From positions 62,001-126,000 of the forward strand of contig JAEQBH010003953.1 in the NCBI GenBank assembly GCA_016808115.1: a DNA stretch of 64,000 nucleotides, given 5' to 3'. Source of the stretch: Tetrastigma voinierianum (lineage: Eukaryota; Streptophyta; Magnoliopsida; Vitales; Vitaceae). Shown here in pieces: positions 35,155-47,100 of this stretch (positions are counted from its first letter, which is position 1; each line of letters starts with the position of its first letter). The notes under the pieces are model-generated. The model did not search any database and was not told where the DNA came from. It saw nothing but the letters and a program-made list of their open reading frames with translations. Both the position numbers and the translations under genes were made by a program.

Positions 35155-35970
35155 ACTAGTTCTTTTCAAGTATATATAAATGTGTTTGGAGATATTGCAA
35201 GTAGGTATGGAGAGAATGCAACATACAAATATGATTTCTGAATTTGTAATTATTACTGTGACTAATAATAACATTACAGTTATATAATGATAAATTCTAC
35301 TTCATTTAAAAACTTATATTGTGAGTATTGAAGTGATATTTAAATTTAAGTTTGTGATAGAATAGTGCCTTCAAAAAAAATAAAAAATGGTGTTTTCTTA
35401 ATTAATGTATTAATGAAAAACTTAAACTCTAGCATGTTTTCTCTTAAGCTTTCTCTTTTAATCACTCTTCTTCCTCAAGCAAAGATTGTTGATTTTTGGT
35501 CATTCTTTACATGAAATTACTACTCTACACCTTTTTTTGTTAATTTATTCCTTAATAAAATGGTTATTCTGTATAGATTTGAGTTTTATTTTATTTTTAT
35601 TTTGTGATTTCATTGTATTGTAGTGGCATTTGGTTTTGTTCGTTGTCTTGTTACGATGTTTTGTTGTGGCGTTTTAATTATATGCGGGCTATTCACAGAC
35701 AGAGTATATTTAATTAAATAAAGACAACAAATCAGATTATGATCATCAGTATGTTGTAAAACTGGGGTTATAGGTATTATAGTCATTATATTATTATCAA
35801 TTTTATAGGCTTTGAATCGATTTATTATGTTATAAACTGTTTCATCCTAAAAAAGTGATATTTAAATTTAAAATAAATTAAAAGTATATGACTTTGGATT
35901 TCGATAATTTAAACACATTTTAGAACAGAAAACAGTTCTCGAGGATTATGTCTCGAAGAGACTGACATTC
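35155..35970. other. Upstream intergenic sequence between the two MITEs
   Basis: AT-rich, no ORF of note and no repeat recognised. It probably includes the distal promoter of the BTAF1 gene that starts at about 36250. Confidence 0.4.
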
Positions 35971-36200
35971 GAGTTTTGTCATAGAATAATAAATGTATAT
36001 TAAAAAAATATCAATCTAATACGTTTTTAGAAGTAATGTTCAATCTAATACTTAAAATCGTAATTTGTTATTACGGTTTTAATTTCAATCTTAAAATCGT
36101 AATTACTAACTATAATTTTGATGATGACACATATGTTTTTGAACAAAAACGTATTAAATTGATATTTAAAAAAAAAATGTTTTATTTTAGGACAAAATTC
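35971..36200. mobile_element. Mutator-like MITE 2 at the BTAF1 promoter
   Basis: 230-bp relative of MITE 1. Left end GAGTTTTGTCATAGAATAAT; right end on the minus strand GAATTTTGTCCTAAAATAAA; both continue into ATATCAATCTAATACGTTTT-like inner inverted repeats. The interior has TAAAATCGTAATTTG and TTATTACGGTTTTA palindromic arms. No 9-bp duplication remains (flanks CTGACATTC and AAACTCCAA). It ends 20 bp before a TATA box. Confidence 0.8.
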
Positions 36201-36219
36201 AAACTCCAAATGTAGTTGC

Positions 36220-36228
36220 TATATATAG
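36220..36228 (+). promoter_or_regulatory. Putative TATA box of the BTAF1 gene
   Basis: TATATATAG lies about 230 bp upstream of a good splice donor (CTG|GTAAGC at 36451/36452) and 875 bp before the start codon. By usual plant spacing transcription would begin near 36250-36260. This is a motif-based guess. Confidence 0.5.
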
Positions 36229-36249
36229 AGAGGCAGGCACGCAATTGGG

Positions 36250-36451
36250 GCAGCAAGAGGCCCGTGGTAAGATAGCATGGACATCACCGCAGAGGATCAT
36301 CCACAGCAAAACCAAGAACAAAAGGGCAATCTCTGTTTCCCTTTCCCGAAGGTAGCCCGGACAGACCCAACCAAACCCTAATTGCCGAAGAAGACGAGGA
36401 ACAAAGAAGAACAAATCTTTATCTTCAATCCCCACAACTCTTCCGAATCTG
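36250..36451 (+). other. BTAF1: 5' untranslated first exon of BTAF1 (putative)
   Basis: The stretch between the TATA box and the donor GTAAGC at 36452 looks like a plant leader: rich in A/C/G, with AACCCTAATTGCCGAAGAAG and AACAAATCTTTATCTTCAAT. Several ATG-bearing frames are short. The following intron (about 36452-37003 or to 37085) ends before the coding start. Position and composition support it; no transcript evidence is available here. Confidence 0.5.
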
Positions 36452-37094
36452 GTAAGCTCTTGTTTCCCCTCCTCTAACTGCATGGACCTCTCATCATCAT
36501 CATCATCTTCTTTATCATTTAATCCGAGGCATTTTGCGATTTCTCTCTTTCAATCGTTCTATATCACCATTTCTAGAGGAGGAGAATTCAAAACCAAAGG
36601 TTTTTCTGGGAAAGTTTCAGAGATATATTTGTCCAAAACACATCTTTTTTCTATAGAGAAGCCACAATTTATGTGATTCTCCCCCACTTTTTCGTGTTTG
36701 TCCGACTATAAATGTGAAAATTTTGGTTCGATTTTGACCGTTTATCTCTCATTGAGCTTGTAAGATTAGAATTGTTCAATGTCGAACCGCGAGAAGCTGC
36801 ACAAATAATTAATATCATTGCCCTTCATCTTATCTATCAAAAAAATATTATTGCCTTCATCTTTGTTAGCTGTCCATTACAACGCATTCTTTTATCCAAT
36901 TGTCTTTTATAGCTCACAACTATGAGTTTTTTTTTACCCTATTGTGATTTTTGGGCTAGAAATTTGGAAAATATGATTCGGTTTTGATTATTCTTCGCTG
37001 TAGGATATCAGTCAAATAAGAGAGTTCAGTCTCGAATGAGAGAAGCTGCTGATAATAATTGCTATTGTTATGATTTATTTTTGAAGAAGGCAAT

Positions 37095-37143
37095 ATGTCT
37101 CACCAGTCATCTCGGCTTCATCGGCTTCTCACGTTGTTGGACA
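37095..37143 (+). CDS. BTAF1: BTAF1 coding exon 1
   Basis: ATG at 37095 gives MSHQSSRLHRLLTLLD plus one base; donor GTATCC at 37144. The start is chosen because the sequence fits the known N-terminus of the family and continues in phase into exon 2. An upstream ATG at 37036, out of frame and overlapping, would be in the leader if the exon starts at 37004 (after TAG). An acceptor at about 37085 (TTTTTGAAG) would exclude it. Confidence 0.88.
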
Positions 37144-40100
37144 GTATCCTTGTTGAATTATTCTCTCTCTCTCTCTCTCTCTCTCTCTTCAGTGTATTTG
37201 TTGATGGGTAGGATAGCATTTTATGTTCCTTTAACCTAAACCAAGCTGGCTCTACCCAAGCTACACGGCTCACAGCAGCTCGACAGATCGGGGATATTGC
37301 AAAATCCCATCCTCAAGACTTAAACTCACTGTTGAGGAAGGTATTTTAATATTTAATGATATGTCTGTTATTATTGTCATTATTTATTGCTTAGATGTTA
37401 TTGGAATTATGCTGTTCAGTGGTACAAAAGTTCTCAACCAATAGAGACCATTTTCTATTGATAAGTTTGTTTCAAATGGACTTTAGCATTCTTGAAATTT
37501 CAACCTATGCTATTTAGGTTTAAAAAATGGCCTAGTACTATGCTGGTTGTTTCTGCTAAAAAAAAAGGCCTAGTACTGGAATTAGACCCACTGTCTGCTC
37601 TATGTGCAAGGCAAGTACTTTGTGTAATTTAATACCCTTTATGAAGCTCTTTTTGTGGAGATTTCATGCCTTAGTTTTAGTCTTGTTATGTTCTTTGTGG
37701 CTTTTATTATCTGTGGGCCAATTTTTTGACCCCACACACCCACACCCACACACACACACACACCCACACACACCACACACCATTTCGAACGAATTTGAAA
37801 ATACGTGTCTCAGTTGCCCTGGTTTAGACATTCTGGTGGGTATGGAGTGAATCCTAGTCATTGTTTGAGGTGCTGTTAGTTTATGAAAAATTGTAGCTGA
37901 TACAAGTGAAGCTGAAAATGTGTAACAAACCCGCCTTTGGAGATAATACAAGGAACTGTTTATAGGTTGGAAGATCCTTGCCACCAAATTAAGGAGCAAT
38001 GGAGTTTTCCTACACCTAAGGAGTTTGTTAAGAGTGGCCTGAGAAGGAGGGGATATCCATTTAAAGCATGCTTCCTTCCTTTGCAGAGATGCTGAATAGA
38101 GGCAAGAGGGAGGTGGGTGAGTTAGCCTACTTTGGGAGTGAGATACAGGAGGTTATGAGCGATTGGTGCTCCTTAAGAAATATTCACCTATCACAAAAAA
38201 GGAGTGCTTTATGTGGAGGTGGGATGTTTCTTCGGGTCAAATCCCGATTATGGACTCATTGAAATCTTAGGCATTGCATTCTGTAGGATTGAATGGTGAT
38301 TTACAACTATCTTTGTTGTGAGGTCTCTCATGCTATTTGAGTTTGAAAAATGTTTTTGAATCCTAAACCATTTGGAATTTGGGCCTAGTTTGTGCGAGGT
38401 GAGAAGATTATAGCCATTTGTTTCATGTCTCTCTTTGCTATTCCAAAAGTGGTGTGCCATAGATTGGAAAAAATTTGAAGGGACTTTCTTTAGGGAGAGG
38501 GGCCTCTTGAAAATAGGTTTGACTTGGTGAATTGGATCAAATTTTGTAAACCTTAGTTGGAAGGAGGTTTGGGCATTAGGAATCTTTCTGTTTGAACAAG
38601 GCTCTTTTAAGCAAGTGGAGTTGGAGGTTTGTGTCAAAAGGAGTCTCCCTTGTGGAAGTAGGTTATCATGGATAAATATGGAATAGAAAAAAGGGATTGA
38701 TGCTCTTTGCAAGTGAAGGAGTGTTATGGAGATGGGTTGTGGAAGTGTAAAAGGAGAGGGTGGGATGCTCTTTGGAGAAAGATTTTCTTGGTTGTGGACA
38801 ATGGAAGAAAGGTCTATTTTGGAAGAACATTTGGTGTGGGGACACCCATTTGAGAATCTCTTTCCCATCTTTGTTTTCTGTAGACACCTTGAAGCATGCT
38901 TTAGGTATGTGATGCTTAGTAGTGGGCTAATGATGGGGGATTATGCAACCCTTGTTTCTTAATGACTTTCGAAGAGTGGGAGTTGGATGGTATTGGTGCT
39001 CACCTCTTGTGATTGCACGACAAATAAATGAATAGGGAGATAGAGGACAAAGCAATGTGGATGGCAAGGAAGGGAGGCAAGTTTTCAATTAAGTCTTCCT
39101 TTATGGGATGGATTAGAGGGTTCAGAGTTGTTCTTAACATGGTTTATTTATAATTATTGGGCTTTGACAAAACTAAGCTTTTTTTTTTGTAAGAAACTTG
39201 GAGAGGGATTCATGTGAATCACATTCTTCTTTATTGGTCCAAGGTTGGTATGTTTTGGTAATTGGTATCTGGTGTGCATGCCTCAGTCAAAGCAATGATT
39301 GAAGTTGAGATGGTCATTTTATTGGAAAGAATTGAAAGAAGTTATGTAATGTTGCTCCTCTTTGCCTGTTTTGGACTATTTGGAAGGAGAGCCTTTCAAA
39401 ATGCTGAGCTATCAAATCAAATCAAAGAACTTTTCTTTTTCTGTGTTAACTTTAAAGTGTACTAAAAGTGGGTCTATGGTTTGATTCCTTGGCTATCATT
39501 GATTTCATTAGTTGGTTTGGCTGCCGGTAAGGAGTGGGTTTTCTTGTTCTTGCTTGGAGTACACTTGTATACTTCTTGTTTACTTTGTGTTGCCTTTCAT
39601 GGCTTTTGATTTATCACACTTTTTACACATCAAAAAAAAAAAAAAAGAAACCTTTCTAGATGGAGATGATGGATCTGGGGCTGCATATCTTCAGTTAGTT
39701 TTGTAGTTTTAGTTTGTAACACTGGTAAGCGTTGAGTAAAGGCATCAAGTGGGAAGGCAGGAAGGCTGCCTTTCTTCATTCTTTTTACAAACCGTTGCAG
39801 TTTGCAAATAGGTTGAGTAGATTAATGACTGAAGTTGAGTGCAAAGGATTTTTGGTTGAAAGATGTATTTGTGTCTACTTTTTTTTTATCAGAATATTTG
39901 TGTCTACTTAGAAATTTGCAAATGATACTTCTTTCTTTTCAATTGGGTCACATTAACAAGCTTACCTCTTAGTTCTTGGAACCATGTCCAGCCTCCAGGG
40001 TAAATCTCAGTAGAAGCACTCTTAGGCAATAATTTCAGTACTGGTCTTCTCAATAGGCAGCACTGCTGGTCTCGAAGCCTGAGCTGGTTAATTAAGGGTT

Positions 40101-41105
40101 TAGGTTGCTAGACTTTGAATTAGCTATTTTCTCTTTTGGGTATGCATACAGACACCTAGTTAGGAAACAAGGATTTAATGGAGGATTAAATGGATAAAAG
40201 AAAGTCAATTCTCGATTGAGGAAAGTTATATTGTCAAAATCTTGTTTGATTCATATTGCCACCTACCCCCTGGTCTTAATGATACAGCTAAGGTTTTGTT
40301 AGAATTCAGCAGGATTACCTGTGTTCCAAGTTTGCTTGAAGGTGATCATTTGATAGGATACAATTAGGTTGGGAGGTTGAAATGGAGGGGGGTTAGGTAC
40401 TGGTGGAGTTTCTATGTGAATCCCTTGTTCTTCTTATGCATGGCTTTGCAACCATCGGTGCTGTTTCCTTTTTTCTGTTTTACCTTCTGAGTGAAGCTTT
40501 AGTTTATTTTTCTGGAGTATACACAGGGTAGTTGTCCAGTTGGTCATGAATTGTTCAGCACAGTTCTCTGTTTACTGCAATATTGAGTGCAGATTTATCT
40601 TTCCATTATTTGGCTTACCCGTGCTTTGTAAATTTAGGTTTCTCAATATCTCCGTAGTAAAAATTGGGATACAAGGGTTGCTGCTGCTCATGCAATTGGT
40701 GCCATTGCTGAGAATGTAAAGCATTCGTCTTTGTCTGAATTATTTGCTTGTGTTGGAAAAAGAATGTCGGAAGCAGGAATTTCTGGTGAAGTAGAAGATG
40801 TGGTGGCATGGCCTAATTGTCATCCCAAAGTTTTGGCGGGCAGTCCATTTAGAAGGTCAGTAATGCCTTTTCTTTTTAGTTTTTCTAATTTTAATGTATG
40901 TTTAGTTCTTCTCTTTGCATTCTCTTAGACAAAATTTATCTTTATGTTCAAAATTGTAAGTGAGAAAAAAATAGTATCTCACTTCCGCTTTGTTAAAATC
41001 ATAACAGCTTTGATATTAACAAGGTGCTGGAGTTTGGTGCATTATTGGCATCTGGGGGACAGGTAATGCTCTCCTTTTTTTTTTTTCTCACAGTGAATTT
41101 AAAAT

Positions 41106-41164
<59 letters not shown>

Positions 41165-44100
41165 ATCATAATGCAACTATCTTGAGGAGGGTTGGGTTTT
41201 CTATTTATTCTATGTGAAAGGATAGAATAGAAGAAAAGAATGCTTTTCTTATTGAATGAATATGTTAAATACTGTATAGGTCCTACATATTTATATACAA
41301 AGGAAGGGCACAAAAGGAAAAAATATCAAGCCAAAAAAGGAAGAAAATAATATATAGGAAAGGAAGCAATCGAATAAAGGAAACAATCAAATTCTGGTAC
41401 TCAACACTACCCCTCAAGCTAGAGCATATAGGTCATATGCGTCAAGCTTGTTGCAAATGTACTGAATCCTTGGACCTAGAGAGACTTAGTTAGTTGGTTA
41501 CTCAAGAAGACAAAACTAGTAGTCATGCATCACGAGACAATCTTCTCTTGAATGAAGTGACAATCCACTTAAATATGTTTGGTCCTCTCATGAAAGATTG
41601 AGTTGGAGGCTATGTGAAGAGTTGCTTGGTTATCACACACAAGCTTCATTGATTCATCATTTCCAAATCTTAGCTCCTGAAAGAGTTGTTGAGCCATATA
41701 AGTTCACAAATTGCTAAAGCCATAGCTCGATACTCAGCTTCAGCACTAGACCTGACTACTACATCTTGTTTCTTACACTTTTGGGATATTAAATTGTTTC
41801 CAATAAATACACAATATCCTGAAGTGGAGCGTCTGTTTGTGGGCGAGCGTGTCCAGTTTGCATCATAATATCCAACAATCTGGGTATGACCTCTGTTTTC
41901 ATTTTGTTCCCCTTGACCCGGTGTTCCTTTGATATAACGGAGGATACGGATCACAACATTCTAGTGACGATTACACGATGACTGCAAGAATTAACTAACT
42001 ACACTCATAGGAAAGGAATGTCTGGTCGAGTGATTGTGAGGTAGTTCAGTCTCCCCATTAGTCGTCGATATCTCTTTAGATCTTATAGAGGCTCCTCCTC
42101 GTTCCTACATTAAACTTTTTCTGATATTTGGATCCATGGGAGGTTCATGCGCTTAAGGGCCAGCCTGAAGATACTAATTTCCTCCAATATATCAAAGACA
42201 TACTCTTACTTTGGCATACAATCTCACGCTTAATTGGGGATTAGCTATTTCAATCTCTAGAAAGTACTTGAATTTCCCTAAGTCTTTTGTCTGAAAGTGA
42301 TTGAAGAGATGCTGTTTAAGGTTTTGAATACATCCTAATCATTGCCTGTTATAACAATGTCGTCCACATAAACAATCAGATAGATGCATTCCCCTGAGGA
42401 TGTATGATGATAGAAAACATCCATAAAAAAATGTATGATGATAGAAAAAAGAGTGGTTTGATGTACTTCGAGTCATACCAAACTCCTATACCATAGAGTT
42501 AAAAAACCAAGCTCGAGGGGATTGCTTTAGGCCATATAAGAACGGCGTAACTTGCATGCCAAACCAGACTCCCAATGAGCAACAAAACCAGGTGGTTGCT
42601 CCATATACCTCCTCTGCAAGGTCGTTATGGAGAAATGCATTCTTGATGTCCAACTGAAATAGTGGCCAAGATCTCATAGCATCCATAGAGAGGAGAAGGT
42701 GAACATAAGTCATCTTGGCAATAGGAGAAAAAGTGTCATAGTAGTCGGAGCCATATATCAGAGTATACCCCTTAACAACTAATCGAGCCTTAAGACGATC
42801 CATCTGGCCATCCGGACCAATCTTTTTTTCTTAATTAGTAAAAAGTAATATATTGATAAAAAAAGAGCATAAGGCTCCCAAAGAGTACATTAGAGGTATA
42901 CAAAAAGGGAAAAGCCAAAACCCTCAAACTCACCTAAACCTCGACCAAGCCAAAAAATCCACCATAGAATCTACATTATATAATTTAGCTCACGACCACA
43001 AGGTACACAAAAAAGTGGATTTCATCCGGTGAGCAAAGGGGGCCTCATCCTCAAAAGCCGCCCTATTCCTTTCCTTCCATAACATCCAAAATAAACAAAA
43101 AGGGGCTGCCATCCATATTCTTTGTTAAGGATTTGAAGAGAAAAATAACTCTTTTATTTTCATTAATTTACAAAGTGAGGCTACATACATATTTATACTC
43201 TAAGTATTAGAGCAAAGAAAGGAAACAAAATTAGAGTCTAATTAGGAGACTAAAGAGTAGGAAAAAAGGAAAAGATTCCTAAATGGATTAGGAAACTAAT
43301 CCTTAACACTCTCCTCAAGCTGGAGCATATAGGTCAAATGGGTTACATATGCACTTAATCTTAATGCATTAAGCTTGTTAGACATGTATTTAATCCGATG
43401 GATAGATCTGGGGTCGTTGGAAAAGTCATCAGAATTGACTACACGACGAGTTGATGTGATCGGAGTGAGACACGACCATAAGATGTGTCGTCGAAATTGA
43501 TTGCACGACAAGTTGATGTGACCGAAGAGGCTCATAAAAGCGACCACTAAAAAAGCACCGCCGAAAAGCGGCCAACGGTACGTCGCCGGTATGCTCGCTG
43601 AAGTATATGGTCGGCTTGAAGATCACTGGAGAAGGTCCGTCGGAGAAAATATGTCAACAAGGTCCGTAGAGAAGGGTCGGGCCGGAGAAGGTCCGCAAGA
43701 TAGCTGTCTGCCGAGAACGCCCATCGAGAAGGTCCACTAGAGAAAGGCCACAAGAGAAGGTCCTTCAGAGAAAGTTCGCTGGAGAAGGGTTGCGGGAGAA
43801 AAGGGATGTCGCCAGAAAAAAGGGTCAGTCAGTAAGAGGTTTGTGGCTGGAAAAGTGGCTTTGATACCATTTGAAGAGAAAAATAACGCTTTGATTTTCA
43901 TTAATTAACAAAGTGAGGGTACATACATATATACTCTAAGTGTTAGAGCAAAAAAAGGAAAAAAAATTAGAGTCTAATTAGGAGACTAAAAAGAAAAGGA
44001 AAGAAGGAAAAGATTCCTAAATGGATTAGGAAACTAATCCTTAACATTCTCTTATGTTTTCTGCCGACATTAGCACCTTGCCAAGCGAGAAGAGATTGAC

Positions 44101-47100
44101 GAACCATTAAAGGGAACACCCAATTTGAATCAACTATGGCCAAAAAAAGATTCCACAACATCTTAGCTCTTGAGCAATGGATAAGCAGGTGGTCTATTGT
44201 TTCCTCATCTTCTTCACATAAAAAACACCTATTTGCTAGAGAAATCCCTTTTCTCTTTAATTGGTCAAGTGTAAGCACCTTGCCCTGGATGCTTCCCAAG
44301 CAAAAAACCCCAGCTTGGGGGGAACAATTGGATTTTAGATGGATCGAAAGGGGAAAGCTATAGGGAGAGAATGTGTTAGCTTCCTGTACATGAGTCTTAC
44401 TGAGAAGCCATTAGTCATAGTCTCCTTCAACATGGAGTTTATTGGATTTTCTAACATGGATGGAGTATAGATGATTATTTGGGCTTGGTGGGTTCTCCTA
44501 TTTTTTTTGGTCATTTTCTGGGCTACGTCCCTTTTGTATACTCCCAGTGTACTTTTGGGCAGCTTAGCTGTTTTTTGTGATTAATACATGTTATTTTTAT
44601 CCATTAAAAAAAAAAAATAGTCTCCTTCAACAACAGTTGATCCCCTTGTAATGGCTTAATTTTCATATTGTGGAGAAAATGTAGGAACCTTTCAACCTCC
44701 TTCACCTCCCAATCATTAAAAGATCTTAAGAAGATTGGAGACCAGCCCCTTCCTCCCTAGAGCTATCCCAAACATCTGCTACCTTGGCATCTTTGTGAGC
44801 TGGCATATTGAACAGAGTGGGGAAAACGCTACCTCACCGCACCAAGAGTCCTTCCAAAAACCCAGTCTCCTTCCATGTCCTAAGGAGAGAGTAGTGTTTT
44901 GAGAAAAGGTGAGCCATTCTTTTCTGATGTCTTTCCATAAACTAGTGCCATAGCCTCCCCTTATGTTGTTAGTGCTCCAAGCCCCATCCTTCTCCCCAAA
45001 TTTGATGCTAATCACCAATCTCCAAAGTGGTTTCCTCTCATTAGCAAACTGCCAGCACCACTTGCAAAGCGAAGCTTGATTCATCTTGGAGAGGTTTCTC
45101 ACCCCTAAACCCCCTCTATTTTTCTTAGAGCACACTGTTTTCTAGTTAGGTTGCCACCTCCCCATAGAAAGTCTATTTGAATCTTCTCCAATCTAGAGCA
45201 CATAAGCTTTGACATCCTGAACAGAGAGAGGAAGTAAATAGGGAGGCTAGACAGCGTGCTCCTAATGAGCTTGAGCCTCCCTCCCTTTGAGATGTATTGT
45301 CTTTTCTAGGATGCCGATCTCTTTCTAAATCTTTCTTCAATAGAATCCCAAACCCCCATTGCCCTGTGAGGAGCCCTAAGTGGGACCTGAGTACGTAGTG
45401 GGGAGGGAGGCAACACCATAACCAAGCTCAGTAGCTAACATCTCCACATCATCCACCTTGCTCATTGGGAGAATTTCACTCTTACTTAGGTTAATTTTTA
45501 AACCTGAGATGACTTCAAACCATATCAAGGTCCATCCCAAGTACATCAGTTGCTTGGAATTGGCTTCGTAAAAAAGGGCAGTGTCATCAACATACAAAAG
45601 ATGAGAAATGACTAGCTCCCCTCCTCCTCTACCCACAAACTGGCAGACTGAAATAAAATTACCTTCCATAGCGCACTTTATGCCCTAAGACCGCTTTTAG
45701 GATTTCCTACTCTATGAACATTTCTTCAAGCTTAGCAACTTGCTCTTCGCTAATCAAATTGATCGGGATATTAGGGATAGGCGTGCGCCAATTGTTCGAG
45801 GTAGAGAGAAGGCTTTGGAAGGCACCTACCAAACCTTCTTTAATCTCAGGCTCCTTATTAAGCCTTCTACCATTAATATTGATGCTCAGAATAGAATTCC
45901 TCCTCCTATGAGAATTAGCCATTTTGTGAAAAAACCATGTGTTTCTGTCCCCTTCTTTCAACCATATTTCTCTGGATTTCTGTCTCCAAGAGACCTCTTC
46001 CATTTCAACTCATTTCTTATAATCGACTCTTGCCTTCTCCCTCTCCTCAGCTTCTTCCAGAGACAACCCCTTTTCCTTTTCCAGGTCATCCTAAAAAGAG
46101 ATCCTACTTAAAGCTTCCTTCTTTTTTATCTCAACTCTGCCAAAAACCTCTTTGCTCTAAACCTTCAAAATCCCCTTCTGGGCTTTTAATTTGGAAGCCA
46201 AAATAAAGCTGAAGGACTCAGAAAAATGAAGGCTTTGCCACCAAACTCCGAGCAGGTTCATGAAGCCTATAAACTTCAACCACATGATTTCAAGGTGGAA
46301 AGGCGAAGGCCAAGATCTTATCCCTTCATTGTCTAACAAAATGGGGTAATGATCAGACATTGGTCTTAGGAGAGTGCTCTAAACCACTTTGCTAAACTAA
46401 CTCTCCCAATCAGCCATTATCAAGAATCTGTCAAGGCGGGACATAGAATGGTTGTTATGACCTCCCCTCCAAGTGAAAGGCCCCCCCTTGAAGAGGCATG
46501 TCTCTGAATCTCAACTCATTAAGAACTTATGCAAAAAGCCTCATAGGATGGGAGAGCCTACCCACCTTATTCCTCTCATTAGGGGAGAGGACCATATTGA
46601 AGTCTCCACCTATGCATCAAGGCCCCTCCCAAAGGCCTTTCAACGACCCCAACTCTTCCCAAAACATTTCCCTTTTACTCCTCTCAACCGGGCCATATAC
46701 ACTCGTGAAGGCCCACTGAAACCCATCCTCCACATTTTTAAACAGGCAAGTAAAAGAGAATAGGCCTGTTTCGACCTCCACCAGTATAAACCTAACAACA
46801 ACCAAGGGGAGACTTGCCAGTAGGTAAGGAGACTAAGTCCCATGTGCCAGTAGAATGGAGAGCAGCCAAAAGGCAGCCCAAAGTGTATACATGAAGTATA
46901 CAAAGGTGCCTCACGACTTGTATTAAAATGTAAAGGAGCCACAAGCACTAAAAAGACTTATCAGCCCCCAACAAACCTAATCCCTAACAAAGAAACCAGA
47001 TTATAAACATAAAAGTGGCTCAGAATTTACACACAATCTAGCCAAAGAATGAATAGGAAAAATAAAAGAGCTTCTTAGCCTAAGGGTCAAGAAATCCTCA

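Larger units (their letters stand above)
42824..46850 (-). mobile_element. L1-type LINE A, internally deleted, inserted in the copia RT
   Basis: Minus strand: endonuclease, RT, zf-RVT, tail. Endonuclease pieces lie at 46157-46850 (VYGPVERSKREMFWEELGSL; MSDHYPILLD with the catalytic SDH). 45707-46003 is the pre-RT region. 45376-45669 has LLYVDDTALFYEA with an intact YVDD box, but the RT segment between is missing, so there is a large deletion at about 45670-45706. 44779-45135 gives GGLGVRNLS and LGFWKDSWCG; 43967-44299 gives the zf-RVT finger CFLCEEDEETIDHLLIHC. The poly(A)-side ends at 42824, next to copia sequence. The small LTR element and a LINE tail interrupt it. Confidence 0.85.

Noticed and set aside
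38248..38868. 206-codon minus-strand ORF
   Set aside because: Antisense of a plus-strand LINE whose RT motifs are readable; the ORF product resembles nothing.
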